Shown here piece after piece: positions 30,891 through 39,339 of a stretch of DNA of 64,000 nt. Each line of letters starts with the position of its first letter. The first letter of the stretch is position 1. The DNA is from Paulinella micropora. Taxonomy: Eukaryota; Cercozoa; Imbricatea; Euglyphida; Paulinellidae. The position numbers and the translations under genes are program-made. A model generated the notes under the pieces. The model made no database searches and was not told where the DNA came from. It saw only the letters and a list, made by a program, of their open reading frames with translations. Location: assembly GCA_019918135.1 (NCBI GenBank), contig WBZZ01005927.1, positions 34,162-98,161 of the forward strand. The letters are read 5' to 3'.

Positions 30891-33549
30891 GTGACGCACG
30901 GTGGCCGAGCCATGGCACGGACAGGACGCCGTCGGAGTAGTGAGGCTGTTGTCCTAACGATTGACCACCGCCCGTCCATCCGCCGCAGGGTCGTGCTGGG
31001 GGCACGGTGATCCGCTCCTAGTTTTCAGTTCTAATTCAGCGTGGACTTTTCTTGCACTTTCTTGGCGCCCCACTCTCCTCTGTCCCTTCCCTCTCCCTCT
31101 TGGTTCTCAGTGCTAGGATTAAAACTTTGTCAAAAATTTTTTATTTATCTTTCTTGTACACCGGCGAAGCGCGCCCCTGCCTCCCTTCTCCCGCTCCTAC
31201 CACCGATTCTCCTACAATAATGGGGGGGGGGGGATGCACAACTCGCCCCCTTCTTCCCCGCCCCCCTTCCTCTTCCTCCCTTTTTGCCCCCGTCTGTTCC
31301 TTTTGTTGTCGGACAAAAAAATTTCCGCAGATCTTTTCATATTTTTCCGACCTTGCGCATTGTGGCCGAGCCATGGCACGGACAGGACTCCGTTGGGGGT
31401 AGTGAGGCCCTTGTCCTCCTAGCACAATTGACCACGGGGGCAGTACCATCCGCCGCAGGGTCGTGCTGGAGCACGGTGCACAAGATCCGCGGAGATATCT
31501 GCGGAAATATGAAAATTGGAAAAGAAAATTTTTTTTGGAACGCGTTTGCACGCGCAAACAAGGGACGAGGGGAGGGGGGGATAGCAGGGGACAAGGGGAA
31601 CAGAGGGACGAAAGTGAGGGGGGGGGAGTACACCCCCCCCCCCCCCTTCTTCCTCCCTTCCTCTTCCTCCCTCCTTCCCCCCCTTTATTTCGTTTTCCCC
31701 GTCTGTTCCCCCCTTGTTCTCGGGCCAACATTTTTTTTCTTTTTTTATATTTTTCTGACCTTGCGCACGGTGGCCGAGCCATGGCACGGACAGGACGCAG
31801 TCGGGGTAGTGAAGCTCTTGTCCTCCTAGCACATTAACCACGGGGGCAGTACTAGTCGCTGCAGGGTCGTGCTGGGGGCACGGTGCTTCGCTCCTAGTTT
31901 TCAGTGCTCAAGTGTACGACCGTCGAGTGGGGTGGATGCTGCGACAGCCTGAGGGTGCCGTTGCAAGTGTCAAGTGTAAGACTTTGTCGAGTTTTAATTA
32001 AAAAAGGTTTTCTTGCACTTTCTTGGCGCCCCCTGCCACTTCCTCTCTCCCCTGAGCTCAGGGGGGGTGCTTAAGGAGCAGGCGAAGGGAAGGGTGAATG
32101 GCGCAGAAGCTACAAACAAAATAAAGACATGCAACGCTTCTACTAATTTTCCCCCCCTATGCCGGGTGCCTTTCCCCCTTCACTCTTACTGACGAGGGGA
32201 AAAGATAGATTAATCTTCCTCGGCCCCTTCCTCTCTCTAGTTTTCAGTGCCAAGACTACAACTCTGTCATGGATTTTTTTAATTTTTTTGTACACCGGCG
32301 AAGCGCGCCCCTGCCCTCCCTCTCCCGCTCCGCTCCCGATTCTCAGACAGTGAGGGGGGGGGGGGTGGGGGAGAAGCACATCCCGCCCCCTTCTTCCTCC
32401 CTTCCACTTTTTCTACCCCCGTCTGTTCCCTTTGTTGTCGGGCAAAACAATCTCCGCAGATCTTTCATATTTTTCTGACCTTGCGCACGGTGGCTGAGCC
32501 ATGGCACGGACAGGACGCCGTCGGGGTAGTGAGGCCCTTGTCCTCCTGGCACATTGACCACGGGGGCAGTACCATCCGCCGCAGGGTCGTGCTGGAGCAC
32601 GGTGTGCAATATCTGCGGAAATAGGAAACATATGAAAAGTGGAAAAGAAAATTTTTTTGGAACGCATTTGCACGCGCAAACAAGGGACGAGGGAGAGGGG
32701 GGGATAAGGGGAACATAGGGACAAGAGGGGTGGGGGGGAGCACACCCCGCCCCCTTCTTCTTCCCTTCCTCTTCCTCCCTCCCTCCTTCCTTTCTATCCC
32801 CCCCCGTCTGTTCCCTTTGTTGTCGAGCAAAATTTTTTTTCCTCTTTTCATATTTTTCTGATCTTGCGCACGGTGGCTGACCCGTGGCACTGACAGGACG
32901 CCGTCGGGGTTGTGAGGCTCTTGTCCTCCTGGCACATTGACCACGGGGGGCAGTACCATCCGCCGCAGGGTCGTGCTGGTGCACGGTGCTCCGCTCATAG
33001 CTTTCAGTGCCCCAAGTGTAAGACAGTCGAGCTTTAATTCAGCGTATTTCGCACATTCTTAGCGCCCCCAGGAGCAGGAGAGGGGAAGGGGGAAGGGTGA
33101 ATGGCGCAGAAGCTGCAAACAAAATAAATACATACATGCAACGCCTCCACTAATCCCTTCGCCCCATGCTAGGCGCCCTCCCCCCCTCCCTCTGCAAGAT
33201 CTGCGGAAATAGGAACAAAATGAAAAGTGGAAAAGAATTTTTGTTTAGAACGCGTTTGCACGCGCTCTGAGGAGGGACGAGGGGAGGGGGGATAGCAGGG
33301 GACAAGGGAAACAGAGGGACGAGAGGGAGGACGAGAGGAAGCACACCCCGCCCCCTTCTTTCCCGCCCTTCCTCTTCCTCCCTCGTTCCCCCCTCCCCCC
33401 CCCCCCGTCTGTTCCCTCTGTTGTCGGGCGCAAAAAAATTTCTTCTCTCTTCATATTTTTCTGATCTTGCGCACGGTGGCCGAGCCACGGCACGGACAGG
33501 ACGCCGTCGGGGTAGTGAGGCCTTTGTCCTCCTGGCACATTGACCACGG

Positions 33550-33884
33550 GGAACTTCAGGCGCCAGCCCCTGTTTTTGGAAGTGGTCTTGTAGTTGTAAG
33601 TGGTTGACCAAGTCCGCAACCAACGGCGCCGCCTCGCCTGGGGTGGTCTGCAGCTTCTGCAGACACAAGCCCCCCTGCCCGGAATCGCCCTCGCGCGATT
33701 TGTGCTCTTCCACTTGCAAGGGAGTCCACCCTTCGAGCAGAAGTTCTACTGCTTCGGCCGGTTGGTTTGGTAGTACGCCGGCCTCTCTTTGGTGCTGCCT
33801 GCATACTCTCTTTAGCAGGCCGATCAGCTGCACGACGTGCCCGCGCTCAGCCTGCACTCTAGCCCGCTTGGCCGGTGGGTCCAT
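33550..33884 (-). pseudogene. 5' fragment of a gene truncated by a D element
   Basis: From ATG 33884, about 111 codons encode a helical, unassigned N-terminus (MDPPAKRARVQAERG, LLKRVCRQHQREAG, then VADLVNHLQLQDHFQKQG). At 33549 the gene sequence meets a D element, and the frame continues only as repeat translation to 33150. The basic PPAKRAR motif near the start could be a nuclear signal. The missing C-terminus was not found elsewhere in the window. Confidence 0.6.
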
Positions 33885-34051
33885 GGCAAATAATCTTCGC
33901 GGGGGGGGGGGTGAGAAAGAAAGAAAGGGAGGAGAGTGTGTGTGGAGAGGAGTGCGCCAACAAGGAAATTAAAGAACTTTAATTTATGTTTTAAACGGAG
34001 AGTTTACAAAGTGAAAAATTTTCATGTTTCTTATTAATAAGTACAAACTCA

Positions 34052-34093
<42 letters not shown>

Positions 34094-34328
34094 GCCGTCC
34101 CTTTTTAGCTTTGCGGTTTGCGCACGAGCCAAAAACTCTTCATCTGCTTTGCCGTCCAGCGAGATGTGTATTACGCGCCCCTACACACGCACCCACCTGA
34201 ACACAAGGCATGAAAGGGGGGGGGGTGGGGTATACGAAAAATCGGCACAGAAAACGATACTAAGCTTCAAATACACATGAATATGAGCAAATGAGAATGA
34301 CCTTAGTTATCCTTTTGGTGGCTGGTTC
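33885..34328. other. Intergenic region with CT microsatellite
   Basis: Holds a G-run near 33901, AT-rich sequence at 33965-34050, C8 followed by a (CT)n tract at 34059-34090, and a G-run at 34217. It lies between the truncated gene and the 3' end of the helicase gene. No gene was seen. Confidence 0.6.
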
Positions 34329-36185
34329 TTATTCGTTTGTATCTGAAGTGTATTCCTTTGTACGAATGGTTTCCAGCCGAGGTCTCTTGCAAGGACCCTG
34401 CGCCCGTCGCTCCTCGAGCTCCCTTGCTCTTTTTTCTGCTTTTCTGTACTTCTTTTTCAGGACACCCCAATTCTTGATGCCAGCGACCCTGCAGATAAGC
34501 TTTCGCTGCGCCTTCAACATTTGCTTGGTCGCACGTCTGATCTTTTTTTCGTCCTCATTTGCCAGTGTCAGGACCACGACCTTTTTTTGCCACTCACCCA
34601 CAGTGAGGCTCTCGCCTGACTCTGGCTCCGAACCGGCCTCCGTAGTACCGATCAGCCATTGGTCAAACTCGGCTTTCGGCACGATCCGCATATTTACGAT
34701 TCCGTACGACTTACCACGCCCCGCACCCTGGTGATCTTTGTCACCGCAATTCACATGCCAGCACAAACAGTCTCGACAGACTCCCGCGGGGTCGCACTCG
34801 TGCCCTACCTGGGACTTGCTGTGCGGGCAAAAGCTGCAATAGTTAACGCGCCTATCCTTCTTGTTCACCCCCCTACCGGTACCTAGGCCCGTGCGTGGCG
34901 GGAACACTTTGAAACCATTTTGGCGCAGTGCGCTGTCGGGGGTGTTGTCTGCTTTTACACTAGATTGTTTCATCTCCTTTAAGTACCCCTCGTAGGCAGC
35001 AATAAAATCTGCCCATGGCGTAAGCCGTCCTTGATCGAAAATCACTCCGTGCTCCTTCGACCCCTCGTGCAGGAACCGCGCCAGTACGTTCATGCGGGAT
35101 TCAACGTATTTCTGGTTTTGTCGAAGCTCTTCAGGTGCTATATCCCGCCAAAAGTCAGCACCCTGCTTCTCCTGTGCAGTCTTGCGGTAGCGCGCTATGC
35201 AACGGAGCAAGATGTAGGGCAGCTCATCTTTGGCAACACACTCCCTGAGGTCAGATCGTACGTGGTCAGGAGTCTGGAGCCAAAGGAACAGCGCAAGTCG
35301 TCGTTTCCACAGTCCTTGCTCGTCGTTGTAATTTAAAACATAACTTCCCGCCATAATGCAAGGTGTCGACCATCGACGGTCTGTCACAGCCGTCTTGTAT
35401 TTGATAGGGACAGCTACGCCTTCGCCAGAGATGCAGCTCTGCATAATCGATTGATCTAATACACTTGCAAAATCCTGGGGCAGGTCCATACACATAACCA
35501 ACTCTTTCTGGTATAAACCTTGCAGGCCAAATTTGTCCTCCATGTTCTTACTCATGAACCCCACTTTACCTTGTGGTTTGAACAGGCTGATTATGTCCAA
35601 CACTGTTCCCTTGCTTGTTCCAGCGTCTCCCACCATAAAGGGCATCACCTGCCAGTTGTCGTACTCTCCCAGCCTGTACATTAGCCTTCCAACAAGCAGT
35701 TCGAAAACGTAGCACATTTCTTCGCTGAGTTGCAACTTCAGCATTTGGGACCAGAGCGGGGTAAGCCACTCGTCACTGTGGTTTGCGGCTTCTGCTAATT
35801 TTTTAAAATCTATTTCAAAGTCAAACCAATGGTCCGTAAACGGCGGCGCCTCTTTTCTCTCCTTGAAGTCATCCCAGCTACGATACTCCAGTGTCTTGAC
35901 GTTGAACGAGCAATTTCGAAAGCTTATCCAGTCGCTACGAATGGACGACGGGGTCATAAGCGGGAAAAGCGGGTGCCCTACGCGCTCCAGGTAGCGTTCC
36001 AACGTGTTATTGCTCGACACGGCGTTGCCAGTATAGTTAACCGATAGCTCCAGCACCTCTGCTGCGTAGGTTGAGTAATCCTGCCAGTACTCATACACGC
36101 CTTGGATATATACATGAGGGCGCAACACATAGCCCTCGTATCGCAGTAGCTTATTGGCGGAGTTCGAAACAGCGCTCTGTATCAT
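34329..36185 (-). CDS. D5-like superfamily 3 helicase (C-terminal part of helicase-primase)
   Basis: 618 aa from ATG 36185. Residues 186-194 (GDAGTSKGT) form Walker A, 230-236 (VMCMDLP) Walker B, and 278-288 (MAGSYVLNYND) SF3 motif C with the sensor Asn; KRR at 294-296 could supply the arginine finger. This is the layout of poxvirus D5-like and other NCLDV replicative helicases, which unwind DNA at the fork as hexamers. Residues 450-480 hold a Cys/His cluster (CSFC...HECDPAGVCRDCLC...NC) that probably binds zinc, followed by a basic helical tail. It overlaps the 36151-37134 gene by 35 nt in another frame; that gene probably supplies the N-terminal part. The C-terminal 250 residues are duplicated at 37710-38516. 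Among the surest calls in the window. Confidence 0.8.
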   Translation of the reverse strand: MIQSAVSNSANKLLRYEGYVLRPHVYIQGVYEYWQDYSTYAAEVLELSVNYTGNAVSSNNTLERYLERVGHPLFPLMTPSSIRSDWISFRNCSFNVKTLEYRSWDDFKERKEAPPFTDHWFDFEIDFKKLAEAANHSDEWLTPLWSQMLKLQLSEEMCYVFELLVGRLMYRLGEYDNWQVMPFMVGDAGTSKGTVLDIISLFKPQGKVGFMSKNMEDKFGLQGLYQKELVMCMDLPQDFASVLDQSIMQSCISGEGVAVPIKYKTAVTDRRWSTPCIMAGSYVLNYNDEQGLWKRRLALFLWLQTPDHVRSDLRECVAKDELPYILLRCIARYRKTAQEKQGADFWRDIAPEELRQNQKYVESRMNVLARFLHEGSKEHGVIFDQGRLTPWADFIAAYEGYLKEMKQSSVKADNTPDSALRQNGFKVFPPRTGLGTGRGVNKKDRRVNYCSFCPHSKSQVGHECDPAGVCRDCLCWHVNCGDKDHQGAGRGKSYGIVNMRIVPKAEFDQWLIGTTEAGSEPESGESLTVGEWQKKVVVLTLANEDEKKIRRATKQMLKAQRKLICRVAGIKNWGVLKKKYRKAEKRARELEERRAQGPCKRPRLETIRTKEYTSDTNE

Positions 36186-37134
36186 TGGGCAACTTGCTCA
36201 GACTGACAGAGCCATAAAGCCTCTTTTTGTCCTCCACAGTGGGCAAATAGCTACCGCCATGGAACTCGACGTCGAGCCCCAGCGCCTCTTTTACGTGAGC
36301 CCGAACACTCGCCAACCTCGCGTCTGTAAAGACTTTCTCTCCGCCTCGGGGAAGCTTGCTTTCAACCAGAAGCTGATCATTAAAAAAAACCCCGGTGTAA
36401 AGCTCCTGAGACTGCAAAAAGCTCATCACTTCCATCATGATTTTCAGTTCCTCTCGCTGGTAAATGTACGAGACAAAGGTAGTCAGTTTGTCGGGTTTGT
36501 TGCTCAGCGACTTCACCAAAGCCCACACTTCTGCAAAGGCGCCCGCGCGCTTCAGCTCCCTGCCCACGCTGGTGCACGTTTGTGACCAGTCGCGCATAAG
36601 CGGGCAATCGATTGCATAATTGCGCAGCACGGGCTCTGGATTGATCACTGAGTCAAGCTGCTTCTTGGCCCACGTTCTGTTGCTCGGCGTATCTTCTTTT
36701 CTTACCTGCTCCAACAACAGCTTTTGCATAGCTTCCTGCCCATCGTTGGCAAACCCGCGAAGCAGCGCCGGCACGGACGCCTGTTCCTTGTCTGTAAGCT
36801 GCACCAAAATAGTCGCTGCTGCGGTGCTCATGGCAATAGATTCATAAAACGAGCCAGAGACAAGACGCATGATCCAGGGGGGCAAATTACAAACTGCGCC
36901 ATTTCCATATGGCCTCCCTTTCTTGTCCGGTTTTCCGGGCATGTACTCGACAGGGTTTCGAATGAGTGAGCATGACTGCAGCAGTGCGTTCACAGGCAGC
37001 TCCCACTCATTCACGTCTTCTAGCGTAGAGATCTTCTTCAGTGTTTCTTTGTCTATGCGCTGGCCTAAGGTAAAGAGTGGCTTTTCTTCGTCGCAATCTC
37101 CATCCTTTTCTGTGCGTCTTTTCTGGTGCGGCAT
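36151..37134 (-). CDS. N-terminal (primase-side) part of the D5-like protein
   Basis: 327 aa from ATG 37134. The sequence contains CPLMRDWSQTC and, at residues 220-255, TFVSYIYQREELKIMMEV and FLQSQELYTGVFFNDQLLVE. That pattern resembles the segment preceding the helicase domain in NCLDV and virophage primase-helicases (YxxQxxExxxMxxxxxFLxxxGxxxGxxxxDxLxV). It ends in CFELRQ while the helicase frame starts 35 nt earlier, so the two frames overlap. Either a frameshift has split one protein or the two are translated separately by reinitiation. No clear primase DxD was recognised, so primase activity is unproven. Confidence 0.6.
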   Translation of the reverse strand: MPHQKRRTEKDGDCDEEKPLFTLGQRIDKETLKKISTLEDVNEWELPVNALLQSCSLIRNPVEYMPGKPDKKGRPYGNGAVCNLPPWIMRLVSGSFYESIAMSTAAATILVQLTDKEQASVPALLRGFANDGQEAMQKLLLEQVRKEDTPSNRTWAKKQLDSVINPEPVLRNYAIDCPLMRDWSQTCTSVGRELKRAGAFAEVWALVKSLSNKPDKLTTFVSYIYQREELKIMMEVMSFLQSQELYTGVFFNDQLLVESKLPRGGEKVFTDARLASVRAHVKEALGLDVEFHGGSYLPTVEDKKRLYGSVSLSKLPNDTERCFELRQ

Positions 37135-37709
37135 GAGAGTAATGACTTCACCTTTCCTGTCGACCTGTCCGTTTCTGCAGCGTGCGACAAAAACCTAGCC
37201 AAATAGCAAAATGGATTAAAGTAAAGGGTGTGAAGGGGGCCGCCCTCCCTTCCCCTCACCCTCCCTCTCTTTCTCTCGAATGTAGTCCCCCCCCCCTTCC
37301 TCCCTCTCCTCTCTTTATCCCTTCAGGGGAGGACAGGGGGGGGGGAGAAGGGAGGCGGGGGTGCCCCCCCCCTCCTTTTCTTCCTCTCCCCCCTCCTTTC
37401 TTATCCCCCTCCCTTTTTCATTCTCCCTCCCTTTCTCTCACTCCGCCAAACAATAAAACTAGGGGCAACGGAAGGGGATGGGGAGGGGGAGAGGAGGAAA
37501 AAGGGAAGGAGGCGCCCCCTTCCCTGCCCTGCCCCTTTCCCCATCCCCTTCTTGCCTCTCATACTCTGTGCTAAGTGTAAGATCATGGTGCAATTTAATT
37601 AAAAAACTGTTTTTCGGTACTTTTTGGCGCGCTCACACCTCTCCAAATCAAACATATTCTGCGCTGCTTTTTTGGTGTGCAACACAACCAGAGATATACC
37701 GAGAGCCGC
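37135..37709. other. G/C tracts and a B-type motif between divergent genes
   Basis: Upstream of both the helicase (minus) and its partial copy (plus). C- and G-runs at 37283-37560 include facing G10 and C-rich arms. A B-type motif (CTAAGTGTAAGATC...TTTAATTAAAAAAC...TTTTTGGCGC) lies at 37570-37632, directly before the partial helicase copy. Confidence 0.6.
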
Positions 37710-38516
37710 ATGAACGTGCTGGCGCGCTTCCTGCACGAGGGGTCCCGAGAACACGGGGTGATCCCAGACAAAGGACGCCTGACAGAATGGTCAACATTTG
37801 TTTCGGTGTATGAGAATTACTTGAAAGAGCTGAAACAGTCCTATAACAAGGCCGCGAGGGATATCCCCCTCGCGGCCTTGCACGGTAATGGCTATAAGGT
37901 GTTTCCTCCGCGCAGGGGTTCAGGCGCAGGAAGTGGCTCTAACAAGAAAGACCAGCGCGTCAATTTCTGCGCCTACTGTCCGCGCAGCCAGGGCGAGCTA
38001 GGGCACCAGTGCGAACCCGCGGGGATCTGCAGAGAAGGGCTGTGTGGGTACGTGAATTGCAAGGACGAGCAACACAAGGGCGCGGGCCGGCTCAAGGCTT
38101 ACGGGATCGTGAACATGCGAATTGTGCCCCGCGCGGAATTCGACCGTTGGCTTAGCAGTACAGAAGAAGCCAGCTCGGAATCGAAGCTTGGCGAGAGCTC
38201 CAGCGAGAGCCCGCGCGAGGGCCCCAGCGTCGGGGAGTGGCAAGAAAGGCTAGTGGCCTTGGCAGAGGAGCGAGCAGACAGCGAAAGGATCAGGCACGCG
38301 ACCGAGGAGATGTTGAGGGCGGAGCGCCGGGCGGAGCGCAGGCGCGTGTGCGAGATCGCCGGCATCAAGAACTGGAATGCGTTGAAAAAAAAGTACAAGA
38401 AAGCACAAAAGAGAAAGGGCCAAGACCGGCAGGCGCAGGAGTCGTCTTCCAAGAAATCCCGGCCGTCGGCTGAAGAGGAAGCTGCGGCAAAGTACCCTTT
38501 GGTTACAAATGAATAA
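37710..38516 (+). CDS. Stand-alone copy of the D5-like helicase C-terminal domain
   Basis: 268 aa from ATG 37710. It aligns end to end with residues 365-618 of the helicase at 34329-36185: both have ESRMNVLARFLHEGS near the start, NGxKVFPPR, VN(F/Y)C, YGIVNMRIVP, IKNW and a TNE terminus. The ATPase domain is absent. Most Cys ligands are kept, but one (CRDC in the parent, CREG here) is lost. Homology continues 11 codons upstream of the ATG from a GTG, so the copy begins at a duplication breakpoint. It lies in inverted orientation 580 bp from the helicase N-part. It could act as a free regulatory or DNA-binding domain, or be a relic. Acidic and basic tail segments have diverged most. Confidence 0.75.
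   Translation: MNVLARFLHEGSREHGVIPDKGRLTEWSTFVSVYENYLKELKQSYNKAARDIPLAALHGNGYKVFPPRRGSGAGSGSNKKDQRVNFCAYCPRSQGELGHQCEPAGICREGLCGYVNCKDEQHKGAGRLKAYGIVNMRIVPRAEFDRWLSSTEEASSESKLGESSSESPREGPSVGEWQERLVALAEERADSERIRHATEEMLRAERRAERRRVCEIAGIKNWNALKKKYKKAQKRKGQDRQAQESSSKKSRPSAEEEAAAKYPLVTNE
37847..37880. repeat. Perfect 14-bp hairpin inside the helicase C-domain copy
   Basis: Arms CAAGGCCGCGAGGG and CCCTCGCGGCCTTG with a 6-nt ATATCC loop, encoding KAARDIPLAAL. The parent helicase gene has no such palindrome at the matching site, so the hairpin arose after the duplication. Confidence 0.85.
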
Positions 38517-38729
38517 GAACCAAAACAGCCCGGCCTTGCACAGAGGTAAGCCTGGCGTATTCATGCTCATTTGTAGCCAAAGGCCTGTTACTGCTTTTTT
38601 GGCCCCGGCTGGCCCTTTAGAAACCCAGCGTGTGTATGTGTGTGCGTGTGTGCAGGCGCGCGCGCCGGATCTCCGGGGAGGGGGGGCGCAAGAAAGCGGT
38701 TGCTAAGAAAGGAGTAGCACGCCAAGAAC

Positions 38730-39330
38730 TTGTTTAGTTTCATTAAAACTGTCTTTTCTTTTGTGAAGAAATACATGTCAGTGCCGCTGGGAGCGCACGT
38801 TGGCAGTTGAATTGTTTTTTGGCTCATTTTTAAACACTCCTCAATGGCAAGGCCGGGGGCTTCGTCTGTGATGGCCACGCAACGATCGAGGTCCCTTGGG
38901 GGGGCCTTGCCTTTCTGTCTCGGCGAGTGCGCCGCCTCATTGGAGAAGTCACTCGTCGTATGACTTAGACGGAGTTTGTAGTCGAGACAGAGCACCGAGG
39001 AGGGAGGGGGCCCCCCCCTCCCTTTTCTTTCTTCTTCCCTCCCCTTGAGCCCCCGGGACGCGGAAGTGCAGCGTGCGGGTCAGCCCTGGGCTCGGCGGCG
39101 TGGACCGACGCAGCCGCCGGCGCGCCGGAGCTGGGCTTGCGATTGCTGGATGAACAGACCTTTTGGGTGTGGAGCTTTCGTCTACAGAAAAAGCGCGGGG
39201 CTGAGAAACGCTAGCTTTTTTTTGCAGGCGCTGGCCGGGCTTGTGCCGGAGGTACATCTTTTGTGATAATAAGGCGCCCAGTAACAGCTTTCGTCGTTTG
39301 CGGGCGTTTTCCTGTCGCAGGGCCTTTTGG
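38730..39330 (-). pseudogene. Two-frame gene remnant (basic protein)
   Basis: Two overlapping minus-strand frames look coding in succession: 39330-38949 (basic; NARKRRKLLLGALLSQKMYL, then SPGLTRTLHFRVPG) and 38995-38760 (LRLSHTTSDFSNEAAHS, then DLDRCVAITDEAPGLAIEE). Neither has an ATG at its 5' end; the first merges into a G-run of about 16 near 39341-39356. A frameshifted, 5'-truncated gene is the simplest reading. Function unknown. Confidence 0.4.
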
Positions 39331-39339
39331 GCGGGCACG

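Larger units (their letters stand above)
26577..33549. repeat. Interspersed repeat mosaic IV (largest block)
   Basis: D elements lie near 27170-27295, 27840-28050, 28250-28380, 28610-28750, 29180-29330 (inverted), 29640-29860, 30060-30135, 30890-31020, 31318-31530, 31740-31890, 32450-32660, 32845-32995 and 33440-33549. Complete copies (31318-31530, 32450-32660) show arms TTTCCGCAGATCTTTTCATA and, inverted, the matching TATGAAAA...GATCTGCGGAAA. A/B motifs are found roughly every 300-400 bp. A 200-bp segment (CACCCTCAGGCTGCC...) at 28980-29104 matches 8905-9037. The first 300 bases (26600-26890) are unique but non-coding. The only gene-like piece is the fragment at 30639-30890. Confidence 0.8.

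Noticed and set aside
7490..33549. D element as a tRNA-derived SINE (TGGCCGAG(C/T)(C/T)ATGG resembles a Pol III A box of Ser/Leu tRNA)
   Set aside because: No B box (GGTTCGANTCC-like) at the right distance, no A-rich tail, and the element has inverted arms, which favours a fold-back element. No cloverleaf could be drawn.
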